Assembly (NCBI GenBank): GCA_040381075.1
Contig: JBEIHX010000006.1
Span: 74,639 to 138,638 of the forward strand
Origin: JBEIHX01 sp040381075
GTDB taxonomy: Bacteria; Pseudomonadota; Alphaproteobacteria; Caulobacterales; Aquidulcibacteraceae
Direction: 5' to 3'
DNA length: 64,000 bases
The translations under genes and the position numbers were made by a program. This document shows positions 15,857-25,106 of the stretch, piece by piece. Under the pieces are notes generated by a model that saw nothing but the letters and a program-made list of their open reading frames with translations, ran no database searches and was not told the origin of the DNA. Positions within the stretch are counted from its first letter, which is position 1. Every line of letters begins with the position of its first letter.

Positions 15857-17220
15857 TGCTGAAACCCCGCGAACTCGCAGTCGCCGCAACGATCGCGCTG
15901 CTAACCGGTTGCGCAGCCGCAGAGCGTGTCGGCGACGCCCTGTGGCCCTTTGAGGGCGACCCGGCCAAGGCGGAGGCAGCCAGTACAGAAAAGGAAGGCC
16001 GGGTTTCGATTCTGGCCTTTGAACAGCAATTGGACGCTGATCCGTCCCTCGCCGAGAAAGCAGTCGTCCTGCCGGAAATGACGGCGAACGCTGAGTGGGC
16101 TTTGCCGGGCGGGGTAGCCAGCAATGCGCCTGGACACCTTGCCGGAGAGGCCAAGCTGAACACGGCCTGGCGGCGCGACATTGGCGAAACCGCGACTGAC
16201 AACGGCCGCTCGGCGGCGCCGCCGATCATTGCTGCAGGGCGCGTGTATGTGATGAACGCTCGTCATGAGGTGCGCGCATTAAATGCGCGCACCGGCGCAC
16301 CCGTGTGGTCGCAGAGCCTCGCGCCGGACCGCGGGCGGGATCAGCGCGCGATTGGTGGCGGCTTGGCCTTCGCCGACGGGCGGGTATTCGCCTCCACCGG
16401 CTATGGCTTCACTGTCGCGCTTGACGCGTCGACTGGACGTGAGCTGTGGCGCCGGTCTGTCGAAGCGCCCTTCGCCGGCGCTCCGACCGTTGCGTCAGGG
16501 CGGGTCTTTGTAACAGCCAACGACTCAGAGATCTTTGCGCTTGAGGCAGACACTGGCGACGTCCTGTGGACCTATCAGGCGATCGCAGAGAGCGCGCGCA
16601 TTCTGACTGCGCCGAGCCCGGCTGTGCAGGCCGATACAGTGATCGCGCCATTCGCCTCCGGCGAGCTGGTGGCGCTTGCTGCCGCCAATGGTCGACGGCT
16701 TTGGTCGGACGCGCTGACGCGCGCCGGTCGACTGACCGCCCTCGCACAAATCAATGACATTGCCGGTCGTCCTGTGTCGGCGCGCGGCGTGGTCTATGCC
16801 GTCAGCCATTCGGGCGTGATCGCCGCAATCGACGAGCGCACCGGGCAGCGGATCTGGGCGCGCCCGATGGAGAGCATACAGACGCCGCTGGTTGCGGGGG
16901 ATTTCCTGTTCGCCGTCACGATCGACAGCGAGCTCGTGTGTCTCGACGGCGCGACGGGCGGTGTGAAGTGGGTTAAGCGGCTTCGCCAGTATCGTGATGA
17001 AGATGACCGCAAGGGCAGGGTGGCCTGGACTGGGCCGCTGTTGGTTGGCGGGAAACTGGTTCTGTTTTCCTCTTTGGGCGAGGCTTTGACGGCGGATCCG
17101 ACGACCGGCGAAGTGTTCGCACGCGCGGAACTGTCCGGGCCGGTCTTCACGCCTCCGGTGGCTGCGGGTGGTCTGATCTATGTCGTAACCGACAAGGGTC
17201 ACCTTTACGCATTGAATTGA
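15856..17220 (+). CDS. bamB: Outer membrane assembly lipoprotein BamB
   Basis: 454 residues from the ATG at 15856, which shares a base with the upstream stop. The signal sequence ends in the lipobox LLTGC (Cys18), so the mature protein is a lipoprotein. The body is an eight-bladed PQQ-type beta-propeller with repeated blade motifs such as VYVMNARHEVRALNARTGAPVW, VFVTANDSEIFALEADTGDVLW and IYVVTDKGHLYALN. BamB assists the BAM complex in beta-barrel insertion. Spacing to der is seven bases, which supports co-transcription. Confidence 0.93.
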   Translation: MLKPRELAVAATIALLTGCAAAERVGDALWPFEGDPAKAEAASTEKEGRVSILAFEQQLDADPSLAEKAVVLPEMTANAEWALPGGVASNAPGHLAGEAKLNTAWRRDIGETATDNGRSAAPPIIAAGRVYVMNARHEVRALNARTGAPVWSQSLAPDRGRDQRAIGGGLAFADGRVFASTGYGFTVALDASTGRELWRRSVEAPFAGAPTVASGRVFVTANDSEIFALEADTGDVLWTYQAIAESARILTAPSPAVQADTVIAPFASGELVALAAANGRRLWSDALTRAGRLTALAQINDIAGRPVSARGVVYAVSHSGVIAAIDERTGQRIWARPMESIQTPLVAGDFLFAVTIDSELVCLDGATGGVKWVKRLRQYRDEDDRKGRVAWTGPLLVGGKLVLFSSLGEALTADPTTGEVFARAELSGPVFTPPVAAGGLIYVVTDKGHLYALN

Positions 17221-17227
17221 GGCTGCA

Positions 17228-18625
17228 ATGACGATCCGTACGGCGATCGTCGGCCGGCCAAATGTTGGCAAATCGACCCTGTTCAACCGTCTTGCCGGAC
17301 GGCGAGCCGCGATTGTGGACGACACCCCCGGCGTCACGCGCGATCGTCAGGAGATCCTCGGCCGACTGGGAGATATGGATCTCGCACTCGTCGACACCGC
17401 TGGGTTTGAGGATGTGCGCGATGAGTCGCTTGAGGCGCGTATGCGCGCCCAGACGGAAATGGCCATCGCCGACGCCGAGGTGGTGCTGTTTGTGGTGGAT
17501 GCGCGTGCCGGGATTACGCCCCTGGACGAGCTGTTCGCCGATCTCCTGCGCAGGGCCGACAAACCGGTCATTGTCGTCGCCAACAAAGCGGAAGGACGCG
17601 CCGGCAAGGACGGGGTCCTGGAGGCCTTCGCCCTTGGTCTTGGCGAGCCTGTGGCCGTGTCCGCTGAACATGGCGAGGGCATGTCGGACCTCTACGCCGC
17701 CATCCAGGGCGCTGTGCCGGATGTCGGCGGCATGCCGGATGACGCGGCTCCCCGATCCGAGGCGCTGACACAGCAGGATGAGGCGTTGGAGCCGCCCCAC
17801 GACGGGGCGCGCCCGTTGCAGCTGGCGATAGTCGGACGCCCGAATGCCGGGAAGTCGACGCTGATCAATTCGCTCCTCGGTGAGGAGCGCCTCCTGACCG
17901 GACCTGAGGCTGGGATTACCCGGGATTCAATAGGCGTCAATTGGAACTGGGCCGACACGCCGGTCCGTCTGATTGACACTGCAGGCATGCGCCGCAAATC
18001 GAAGGTGGTGGAAAAGCTGGAAAAGCTTTCCGTGTCCGACACGATCAGCGCCATCCGGTTTGCCGAAGTGGTCGCTCTGGTGATGGACGCGCGGGAGGCT
18101 TTCGAGAAGCAGGACCTGCAGATTGCGGATCTTGTCGCACGCGAAGGCCGTGCAATCGTCTACGTGCTCGCCAAGTGGGACCTTGTCGATAACCCACAGG
18201 CGCGCTTTGCCGCATTGCGGGAAACGGCTGATCGTTTGCTGCCGCAAACCCGCGGCGCGCCGCTGATCGCATTGTCTGCCCACACCGGCCTCGGTTTAAA
18301 CCGGGTCATGCCGGCCGTGATGCAGGTCTATCAGGATTGGAACGCCCGGGTGAAGACCGGCGATCTCAATCGCTGGCTGCATGAGGCGATGACCCGCAAT
18401 CCTCCCCCGGTGGTCGACGGGCGCCGGATCAAGCCGCGCTACATCACCCAGATCAAGGCGCGACCGCCGACATTCGTGTTGATGTGTTCGCGAGCTGATG
18501 ATCTGCCGGACACCTATCGGCGTTTCCTGCTGAACGGCATCCGAAAAGCTTTCGCATTGCCGGCAGTGCCGATGCGCCTGTTTGTCCGCCAATCGCGCAA
18601 TCCATATGCAACGGGCGAAGACTGA
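17228..18625 (+). CDS. der: Ribosome-assembly GTPase Der (EngA)
   Basis: 465 residues with two tandem G domains: P-loops GRPNVGKSTLFN near residue 9 and GRPNAGKSTLIN near residue 204, each followed by DTAGF/DTAGM switch motifs and NKAE/KWD base-recognition motifs, then the C-terminal KH-like domain. Der is essential for 50S subunit maturation. Last gene of the panB-bamB group; the following 257 bases contain no gene I can support. Confidence 0.97.
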   Translation: MTIRTAIVGRPNVGKSTLFNRLAGRRAAIVDDTPGVTRDRQEILGRLGDMDLALVDTAGFEDVRDESLEARMRAQTEMAIADAEVVLFVVDARAGITPLDELFADLLRRADKPVIVVANKAEGRAGKDGVLEAFALGLGEPVAVSAEHGEGMSDLYAAIQGAVPDVGGMPDDAAPRSEALTQQDEALEPPHDGARPLQLAIVGRPNAGKSTLINSLLGEERLLTGPEAGITRDSIGVNWNWADTPVRLIDTAGMRRKSKVVEKLEKLSVSDTISAIRFAEVVALVMDAREAFEKQDLQIADLVAREGRAIVYVLAKWDLVDNPQARFAALRETADRLLPQTRGAPLIALSAHTGLGLNRVMPAVMQVYQDWNARVKTGDLNRWLHEAMTRNPPPVVDGRRIKPRYITQIKARPPTFVLMCSRADDLPDTYRRFLLNGIRKAFALPAVPMRLFVRQSRNPYATGED

Positions 18626-18882
18626 GCCGCGCCCCGGGCGATCCGGCGCTTGGCGTTGCAACTGATTGCGCTTCGCCTTGCAGCTGCATCCGGATCGGCG
18701 CCGCCATCCTCGCGGATGGGACTGACGGCTGGCCTGAAGCCGGGCAATGGACCAAAACGCCGCCCTTGGCGGTCACGCCGATCTTTCGGTCCGGCTGGCG
18801 TCTGTCCAGTCAAGGGGGCGGGCGCATGCCTTGACTGCGCCAAAGTTGTTCAGTGGACGGCGCGCAAACCGGGCGCGACAAA

Positions 18883-19614
18883 TCAGGCAAAGGGGCCGAG
18901 CCCCGCCTCTTCGCGCCACACGATGCGTTCACCGTGACGCTGGCTGTTGGCGCGCAGCAGATCCACGATGAACGGAGCAATCGCGGTTGGCGACGCAAGC
19001 TTTGCCTTGTCCTCTCCAGGCATATAGGCCGCACGCAACGCTGTCTGCATCGGTCCCGGGTCGATCAGGTTGACCCGCATCCTGGTATGCTCAACCTCGT
19101 CGGCATAGGCGCGCACCATTGCGTCAAGCCCGGCTTTCGAAGCTGCGTAAATTCCGACAAAGGCGCGCGGCTGAATGGCCGCCCCAGCTGAGACAAACAC
19201 GGCCCGACCCGCAGGGGCTGCGCGCAGGAGTGGGTCGAGCGCTCTGATCAAACGCCAATTGGCGAGCAGATTGACCCGAATGACATCATCGACCATGCGT
19301 GGCTGGGCGGCCTGGAGCGGCGTCGCCGAGCCGAACATGCCTGCGTTGGCGAACAAAGCATCAATGCGGCCAAACCGCTCAGCGAGCGGGGCAGCAAGGC
19401 CGTCGATCATATCGACGGCTTTCAGGTCGAGCGGAATGATTGTCACCTGAGAGCCTCGCGCCTGGGCGCGATCGTCAAGCTGCTCCATGGCTTTCTGGCT
19501 GCGCGCAATCGCAACCACATGATAGCCGGCCAAATCCAGTGCATCCGCTACGGCGAAGCCCAGGCCGCGCGAAGCGCCGGTGACGACAGCCACGGGTCGG
19601 TTATCACTCGTCAC
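18883..19614 (-). CDS. Short-chain dehydrogenase/reductase
   Basis: 243 residues from a GTG at 19614 with GAGAG upstream (a TTG six bases earlier is possible). Classical SDR motifs: TGASRGLG for the dinucleotide fold near the N-terminus, NAGMFG, and the catalytic YAASK with a preceding Ser in VSAGAAI. It has no membrane or targeting segment. The substrate cannot be read from sequence. It follows purF on the minus strand with a 26-base gap and probably shares its transcript, an arrangement also seen in Caulobacter-like genomes. Confidence 0.88.
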   Translation of the reverse strand: MTSDNRPVAVVTGASRGLGFAVADALDLAGYHVVAIARSQKAMEQLDDRAQARGSQVTIIPLDLKAVDMIDGLAAPLAERFGRIDALFANAGMFGSATPLQAAQPRMVDDVIRVNLLANWRLIRALDPLLRAAPAGRAVFVSAGAAIQPRAFVGIYAASKAGLDAMVRAYADEVEHTRMRVNLIDPGPMQTALRAAYMPGEDKAKLASPTAIAPFIVDLLRANSQRHGERIVWREEAGLGPFA

Positions 19615-19640
19615 GCGCAACTCTCACTCTGTGCAACGCC

Positions 19641-21167
19641 TTAAGCATCCACCAGGAAAGACAATTGGCGCTCCTTCTCAGCCATCGACCGATCACGATC
19701 GAGCAGGCGTGTGGGGTAGTCGCCGGTGAAATAGTGGTCCGTGAACTGTGGCGCGCGAGCATCGCGACCGGTTTCACCCATCGCGCGATAAAGTCCGTCG
19801 ACCGAGAGAAATCCCAGCGTGTCCACGCCGAGCGCTTCAGTCATCTGCCCAAGCGTCAGATTCGCGGCGATGAGATCGGAGCGCTCCGGCGTATCGATGC
19901 CATAATAGTCCGGCCAGAGGATCGGAGGGCTTGCAGAACGCAGGTGCACCTCAGCGGCGCCGGCCTCCCGCACCATCTGCACGATCTTCCTGGATGTTGT
20001 GCCGCGGACAATTGAATCGTCGACCAGAATGACACGCTTGCCGTCGATCTGGCGTCGATTTGCTGACAGTTTCATCCGCACCCCAATCTGGCGGCTCTGC
20101 TGGCTCGGCTGGATGAAGGTGCGCCCGACATAATGGTTTCGAATGATGCCGAGCTGAAAGGGCAGTTGGGCCTGCTCCGCATAACCGAGTGCGGCTGGAA
20201 CCCCTGAATCCGGCACGGGCACCACGACGTCAGCTTCAACATGGGTTTCCATCGCCAGGTGTGCGCCCATGCGCTGGCGGACGTCATAAACCGAGCGCCC
20301 GTTCATGATCGAGTCTGGCCGAGCGAAGTAAACATATTCAAAGACGCATGGCCGCGCCCGCTGCGGAGCAAACGGCTTGATCGAACGCACAGCGTTCTGA
20401 TCAATTACCACGATCTCACCGTTCTCAATGTCACGAACGAAACGCGCGCCAATAATGTCCAGCGCGCACGTTTCCGAGGCGAGGATCGCAGCCCCGTCAA
20501 GATCGCCCAGAACCAGCGGACGAATGCCGAGTGGATCGCGCGCGCCAATCAGCTTCTTGTTCGTCAGCGCGGTTATCGCGTAGCCCCCTTCGATCAGTGA
20601 CAGGGCCTCGATGAAGCGATCCAGGAATCTGGCTTTGCGCGATCGCGCCACGAGTTGGAGGATGACTTCCGAATCTGATGTGCTCTGGAAGATCGCGCCG
20701 TCCTGAACAAGGTCCTCGCGCAATCCGCGGGCGTTCGTCAGGTTTCCATTGTGCGCGATGGCGAGGCCACCGGCTGCGAGATCGGCGAACAATGGCTGTG
20801 TATTGCGAAGGATTGCGCCCCCCTGCGTGGAGTAGCGCACATGGCCAATCGCCGTGTGTCCCTTCGTGCGGCGCGGCATGTCCTCGCCGGTGAAACTGTC
20901 GCCGACGAGACCGAGATGGCGTTCATGATGGAAGAGTTCACCATCGAAGGTGCAGATGCCGCACCCTTCCTGTCCGCGGTGCTGAAGGGCGTGAAGCCCC
21001 AAAGCGGTCAGTACGCCTGCCTCCGCGTGGCCGAAAACCCCGAACAGGCCGCATTCTTCCCGTGGCCGACCGCGATAGCGGTCAACGTCAATGCTGATTT
21101 CATCCTCTGCGGGGCGCCAAAGTCGGGCGGCAGGCCCGGCCTCGGGTTGGGGAGCTGTATCGCTCAT
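19641..21167 (-). CDS. purF: Amidophosphoribosyltransferase
   Basis: 508 residues. First committed step of purine synthesis, making phosphoribosylamine from PRPP and glutamine. The N-terminal glutamine amidotransferase domain begins at Cys39 (ECGLFGVFGH), so a propeptide of 38 residues must be removed. HALQHRGQEGCGI and IAHNGNLTNA are intact. The C-terminal half carries the PRPP loop VILVDDSIVRGTT. The gene follows cvpA on the same strand, the widely conserved cvpA-purF pairing. Confidence 0.97.
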   Translation of the reverse strand: MSDTAPQPEAGPAARLWRPAEDEISIDVDRYRGRPREECGLFGVFGHAEAGVLTALGLHALQHRGQEGCGICTFDGELFHHERHLGLVGDSFTGEDMPRRTKGHTAIGHVRYSTQGGAILRNTQPLFADLAAGGLAIAHNGNLTNARGLREDLVQDGAIFQSTSDSEVILQLVARSRKARFLDRFIEALSLIEGGYAITALTNKKLIGARDPLGIRPLVLGDLDGAAILASETCALDIIGARFVRDIENGEIVVIDQNAVRSIKPFAPQRARPCVFEYVYFARPDSIMNGRSVYDVRQRMGAHLAMETHVEADVVVPVPDSGVPAALGYAEQAQLPFQLGIIRNHYVGRTFIQPSQQSRQIGVRMKLSANRRQIDGKRVILVDDSIVRGTTSRKIVQMVREAGAAEVHLRSASPPILWPDYYGIDTPERSDLIAANLTLGQMTEALGVDTLGFLSVDGLYRAMGETGRDARAPQFTDHYFTGDYPTRLLDRDRSMAEKERQLSFLVDA

Positions 21168-21197
21168 GGGCCTTGCCCTCCCTGCGGCGGCGGTGGG

Positions 21198-21746
21198 CTA
21201 GCGCTCGCCCACTGGCGCTTCGGAGGCGCCGCTCACCACGTCCTGCACCGCGCTCTGGGCAGTCGGCGCCAGACCCTGCAGCCACGCCGCGGCGGCGGCG
21301 ATGTAGGGATAGGAGGCCGATTCCGTGAGCCATCGCGGTTGGCGTTCAACCTTGAAGATCGCATTGACGAAGATCACGAAGAGCGCCAGCACGGCAAGGC
21401 CGCGGATCACGCCAAAGGCCACGCCGAGGATTCGGTCGATAAAGCCGATTTCGTCGGAGGATCTGAGAAACGCACCGATCCTGCCCGCCACCACAGCGAT
21501 GAGCACATAGACGATCACAAAGACGCTGGACAATGAAACGAGATCGGCGACCACGCCTGCGGGCAGGAAATTCTGCACAATCGGCCGGACATGGTCGAAG
21601 GCGATGATGGCGGCCACAATCGCGCCGATGAAGGCGAGAATTGAGATCGCCTCCCTCATGAAACCGCGGGCGAAGGACATCGCAGCGGAAATCACCACGA
21701 TGGCGATCACCGCGAGGTCGAAAAATCCGATCGGCAGATCGTTCAT
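21198..21746 (-). CDS. cvpA: CvpA family membrane protein
   Basis: 182 residues from the internal ATG at 21746; the longer ORF upstream reads as radA coding in another frame. Four membrane helices with the CvpA pattern: LPIGFFDLAVIAIVVISAAM, then the short motif ARGFMREAISI, and GFIDRILGVAFGVIRGL. CvpA is needed for colicin V export in E. coli and, in several bacteria, for envelope stress tolerance. It lies between radA and purF, 16 bases from the former. Confidence 0.9.
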   Translation of the reverse strand: MNDLPIGFFDLAVIAIVVISAAMSFARGFMREAISILAFIGAIVAAIIAFDHVRPIVQNFLPAGVVADLVSLSSVFVIVYVLIAVVAGRIGAFLRSSDEIGFIDRILGVAFGVIRGLAVLALFVIFVNAIFKVERQPRWLTESASYPYIAAAAAWLQGLAPTAQSAVQDVVSGASEAPVGER

Positions 21747-21762
21747 CTGGGCGCCCTCCGCT

Positions 21763-23139
21763 TTACCTGACAATGCGCTCAACCAGCTCCGTGAGCCGGC
21801 GCATCGGCACGACCTCAACCAGCGTCGCCTCTGCACGGGCAGTCTGCTCACGCTGACCGTCCGGCGCAAAGGCCCTCCTGAACCCGAGTTTGGCCGCCTC
21901 GCGCAACCTCGCCTCGGCCCGCGCTGCAGGTCTGACGTCGCCGCTCAGCGCAACCTCGCCGAACACAACAACGTCCTCCGGCAGGGGGGCGTCGTTAAGT
22001 GCGGAGATCAGCGCCGCAGCGACCGCCAGATCGGCAGCCGGTTCGACGACCTTCAGGCCGCCCGCGACGTTCAGATAAACGTCGCGGCTGGAGAAGCCAA
22101 GGCCGCAGCGTGTTTCCAGAACAGCCAGGATTGTCGCCAGACGGGCGGGGTCCCACCCAACGACTGCCCGACGGGGCGAGCCATGCGCTGCCGGCGCGGC
22201 CAGAGCCTGGATTTCCATGAGGACCGGCCGCGTGCCTTCCAGACCCGCAAACACCGCCGCCCCGGAAGCGCGTGCGCCCCGGCTGTCGAGAAAAAGTGCG
22301 GAGGGGTTCGCAACCTCGATGAGGCCTCCTTCGCTCATCTCAAAGACGCCAATCTCATCGGTGGGCCCGAAGCGGTTCTTGACCCCGCGCAGGATGCGGA
22401 ACTGGTGGCCGCGTTCGCCCTCGAAGTACAGAACTGCGTCGACCATGTGCTCAACGACGCGCGGTCCGGCGATCTGGCCGTCCTTTGTAACGTGACCCAC
22501 CAGCAGGACGACGGCCCCGGTCTTCTTCGCATAGCGCACCAGATCATGGGCTACGGCGCGGACCTGGGTGACCGTGCCCGGCGCTGCGGGTAGGGCGTCG
22601 GACCACAGGGTTTGAATGGAGTCGATGACCATCAGCGCCGGTTTCTCGTGCTTCAGCCCATCCAGGATGGCGCGCAGGTCTGTCTCCGCAGCGAGGCGCA
22701 CCGGGCAATCGCTGAGGCCGAGACGGCGGGCGCGTGCCTGGATCTGCGCCGTCGCCTCTTCCCCGGAAAGATAGACTGTCGGCACGCCTTGGGCGGCGAT
22801 CCTGGCGCTCGCCTGCAGCAGCAATGTGGACTTGCCGATCCCAGGATCACCGCCGACAAGCACCGCCGAGCCCAGGGCAAGGCCGCCTCCGCAGACACGG
22901 TCGAATTCTGAGATTCCCGAGACCAGACGCATCTCGGGCGCCTGGAACGCATCCAGCGTTTCAAACGCCAATCCGCTGCCGCGCCGAGGTTTGGCGGCTG
23001 CGCCAAGCGATCCGCCCGGCGTTGCGGCAGCCTCTTCCATCAGCGTGTTCCAGGCGCCGCAAGCGTCGCATTTGCCGGCCCATTTCGCCGAGACCGCCCC
23101 GCAGGACTGACATACGTAATGCACTTCAGCGCGCGCCAT
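21763..23139 (-). CDS. radA: DNA repair protein RadA
   Basis: 458 residues from the ATG at 23139 (MARAEVHYVCQSCG). Domains in order: C4 zinc finger (CQSCG and CDACG), RecA-like ATPase with Walker A GGDPGIGKSTLL, the RadA-specific KNRFG motif (GVKNRFGPTDEIG), and a Lon-protease-like C-terminal domain. RadA promotes branch migration in recombination. The ORF continues 90 codons upstream but without a start or homology there, so the later ATG is chosen. Confidence 0.96.
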   Translation of the reverse strand: MARAEVHYVCQSCGAVSAKWAGKCDACGAWNTLMEEAAATPGGSLGAAAKPRRGSGLAFETLDAFQAPEMRLVSGISEFDRVCGGGLALGSAVLVGGDPGIGKSTLLLQASARIAAQGVPTVYLSGEEATAQIQARARRLGLSDCPVRLAAETDLRAILDGLKHEKPALMVIDSIQTLWSDALPAAPGTVTQVRAVAHDLVRYAKKTGAVVLLVGHVTKDGQIAGPRVVEHMVDAVLYFEGERGHQFRILRGVKNRFGPTDEIGVFEMSEGGLIEVANPSALFLDSRGARASGAAVFAGLEGTRPVLMEIQALAAPAAHGSPRRAVVGWDPARLATILAVLETRCGLGFSSRDVYLNVAGGLKVVEPAADLAVAAALISALNDAPLPEDVVVFGEVALSGDVRPAARAEARLREAAKLGFRRAFAPDGQREQTARAEATLVEVVPMRRLTELVERIVR

Positions 23140-23545
23140 GTCTGATGCGTAAGCGGATTCGCGATCCACGGCTGCGGTTGCGCGCAGGGGCGGGCACGTT
23201 CGGGCAGGCGCAATCCGCTCGGCGCCCGGCGGCAGTCGCTGTGGCCTCAACTCTGGCGCCTGGCCCAGGACCGAACGGGGGGAATATCTCCGGCGGGGCG
23301 ACTGTGAAGATGACGGGCGTGGCTGCCGCCGCAGGCGTCGCCGCCTGCAGGCCACTGGCTCTGGCAAAACCGGAGACCAACCCTGCGGAGCAGGCCTCGC
23401 GACAAGCACGCGGATCTTCCAGCGGCGGCGAGCGGGCCGACTGTGCGCGATCAGGGTCCTCGCCTTGGAGCTCGCCTCACGGCGTCCTGCGCAACCAGTT
23501 CGACAATGCCCTCGCAGGGTTCAGACAGCTGTCGCGCGAAACCAG
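23140..23545. other. 406-bp gap between mlaF and radA
   Basis: This gap separates the mlaF stop from the radA start, both on the minus strand, and presumably holds the radA promoter. Open frames here are proline- and arginine-rich and look like GC-driven noise. I see no RNA gene, terminator or repeat. Confidence 0.5.
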
Positions 23546-24319
23546 CTAGATCGCGGCGGCGATGGGGCCTGTGGCGCGGCCGTGCACGAACTGGTCAACC
23601 CGCGGGTCGCCGCTGTCGAACATTGCTGAAGCCGGTCCGCGCCAGATGATCCGGCCCTGATGCAGCATTGCGATCTCATCGGCGATCTTGCGTGCAGAGA
23701 CAAGATCATGGGTGATCGAAATGGCCGCCGCTCCCAGCGCCTTGGTCTGCTCAACGATCAGTTCATTGATTGCGTCAGCTGTGATTGGATCGAGTCCTGT
23801 GGTCGGCTCATCAAAAAACAGGATTTCAGGGCTGCCCATAATCGCGCGCGCAAGACCGACGCGCTTTTGCATGCCGCCTGAAAGCTCTGCCGGCCGGAGG
23901 TCCGCCGCCTCCGGTCGGAGCCGCACGCGCGCCATGGCGTCTATGGCGCGGCCCCTTGCCTCCCTGCGGTTTATGCGATCCCGGTAAATGAGGCGGAAGG
24001 CAACATTTTCCCAGACGGTAAGGGAGTCAAACAGCGCGCCTCCCTGAAACAGCAGACCGCAGCGGCGCATCATTGCGTCGCGCTGCGCGCCGCGCGCATT
24101 GGTCACCTCCGCGCCGTCAATCAGCACTCTGCCCCGATCCGGGGCGATGAGGCCGAGCGCGCATTTGATCGTCACCGACTTTCCCTGACCGGAGCCGCCG
24201 ATGATGACCAGTGACTGCCCGGGCGCGACGGCGAGTGACACGTCCGCCAGCACGACCCGTCCGCCAAACGCCTTCGAGAGGTTCTCCAGCGCAATCTTGG
24301 GCGAGCGCTCCTGCGTCAC
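23546..24319 (-). CDS. mlaF: Mla-type phospholipid ABC transporter ATPase
   Basis: 257 residues from the GTG at 24319, one base after the mlaE stop. ABC ATPase with Walker A GGSGQGKS, Q-loop LLFQGGALFDSLTVWENV, signature LSGGMQKRVGLARAI and Walker B ILFFDEPTTGLDP. GGSGQGKSVTIKCALGL and QKRVGLARA are typical of MlaF, the ATPase of the inner-membrane MlaFEDB complex that moves phospholipids between membranes. No mlaD or mlaB follows in this window; the next gene downstream is radA. Confidence 0.92.
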   Translation of the reverse strand: MTQERSPKIALENLSKAFGGRVVLADVSLAVAPGQSLVIIGGSGQGKSVTIKCALGLIAPDRGRVLIDGAEVTNARGAQRDAMMRRCGLLFQGGALFDSLTVWENVAFRLIYRDRINRREARGRAIDAMARVRLRPEAADLRPAELSGGMQKRVGLARAIMGSPEILFFDEPTTGLDPITADAINELIVEQTKALGAAAISITHDLVSARKIADEIAMLHQGRIIWRGPASAMFDSGDPRVDQFVHGRATGPIAAAI

Positions 24320-24320
24320 G

Positions 24321-25106
24321 TCAGCGCTCCACGAACAGCGTCGTGAGCACATAATTGGACGCCAGAACAAGCACTGCGGCGCTCACAACGGCATTGGTCG
24401 CCGCCCGACCGACGCCGCCTGCGCCCCCTTTCGAGCTGAAGCCGAAGTAACAGCCCATCACGGCAATGATGAAGCCGAACACAGCAGCCTTGATCAGCCC
24501 GGAGACAACATCGTCTGTGGTCACAAAATCCAGTGTGTTCTTCAGATAAATCGCCCCGTTAAACCCGAGGCTCGCAGTGGAGACAAGGTAGCCGCCCATC
24601 ACGCCGATAATGTCGGCGACGAGAACCAGCAGTGGCAGAGACACGGTCGCCGCTGCGATGCGAGGCGCAAGAAGAAAACGGAAAGGATCGGCCGACAGGG
24701 TCTGCAGGGCGTCGATCTGCTCCGTGACCCGCATTGTGCCTATCTCCGCCGCGATCGACGCTGACACGCGCCCGGCTAGCATGAGCGCCGCCAGAACCGG
24801 GCCCAGCTCGCGGGTGATGCCCAGCACCACAATGTTCGGGACGAATTGTTCCGCGTTAAAGCGCGCTCCGCCGGTATAGATGTTGAGCGCCAGAGCCGCC
24901 CCCGTGAAGACCGCCGTAAGCCCAACGACCGGGAGCGAGTAATAGCCAATGCGGGCGAACTGGCGCCCCCATTGGTCAAGAAACAGCGGGGCTGAAAAAC
25001 AGGCCGCCGCCGCTCTGCCGGCGAAGAGGCTCACCTTGCCGATTTCCCCCAGGGCGGCGATGACCGTCCGCCCGATGGCTGCGAGAAAATCGAGACCGTA
25101 GGTCAC
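24321..25106 (-). CDS. mlaE: Mla-type ABC transporter permease
   Basis: 261 residues with five to six membrane helices. The MlaE family motif is clear: GRVSASIAAEIGTMRVTEQIDALQ contains the coupling segment with its conserved Glu, and SLFAGRAAAACFSAP and FGFSSKGGAGGVGRAATNAVV flank the membrane domain. It pairs with MlaF directly downstream. Its start overlaps the alr stop by four bases, so the pair is transcribed from alr. The substrate-binding MlaD partner must be encoded elsewhere. Confidence 0.93.
   Translation of the reverse strand: MTYGLDFLAAIGRTVIAALGEIGKVSLFAGRAAAACFSAPLFLDQWGRQFARIGYYSLPVVGLTAVFTGAALALNIYTGGARFNAEQFVPNIVVLGITRELGPVLAALMLAGRVSASIAAEIGTMRVTEQIDALQTLSADPFRFLLAPRIAAATVSLPLLVLVADIIGVMGGYLVSTASLGFNGAIYLKNTLDFVTTDDVVSGLIKAAVFGFIIAVMGCYFGFSSKGGAGGVGRAATNAVVSAAVLVLASNYVLTTLFVER

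Noticed and set aside
21604..22593. Plus-strand frame of 329 residues
   Set aside because: Antisense to cvpA and radA, which have unmistakable family motifs.
22734..23549. Plus-strand frame of 271 residues across the radA 5' end and the following gap
   Set aside because: Antisense to radA over half its length and Arg/Pro-rich in the rest.
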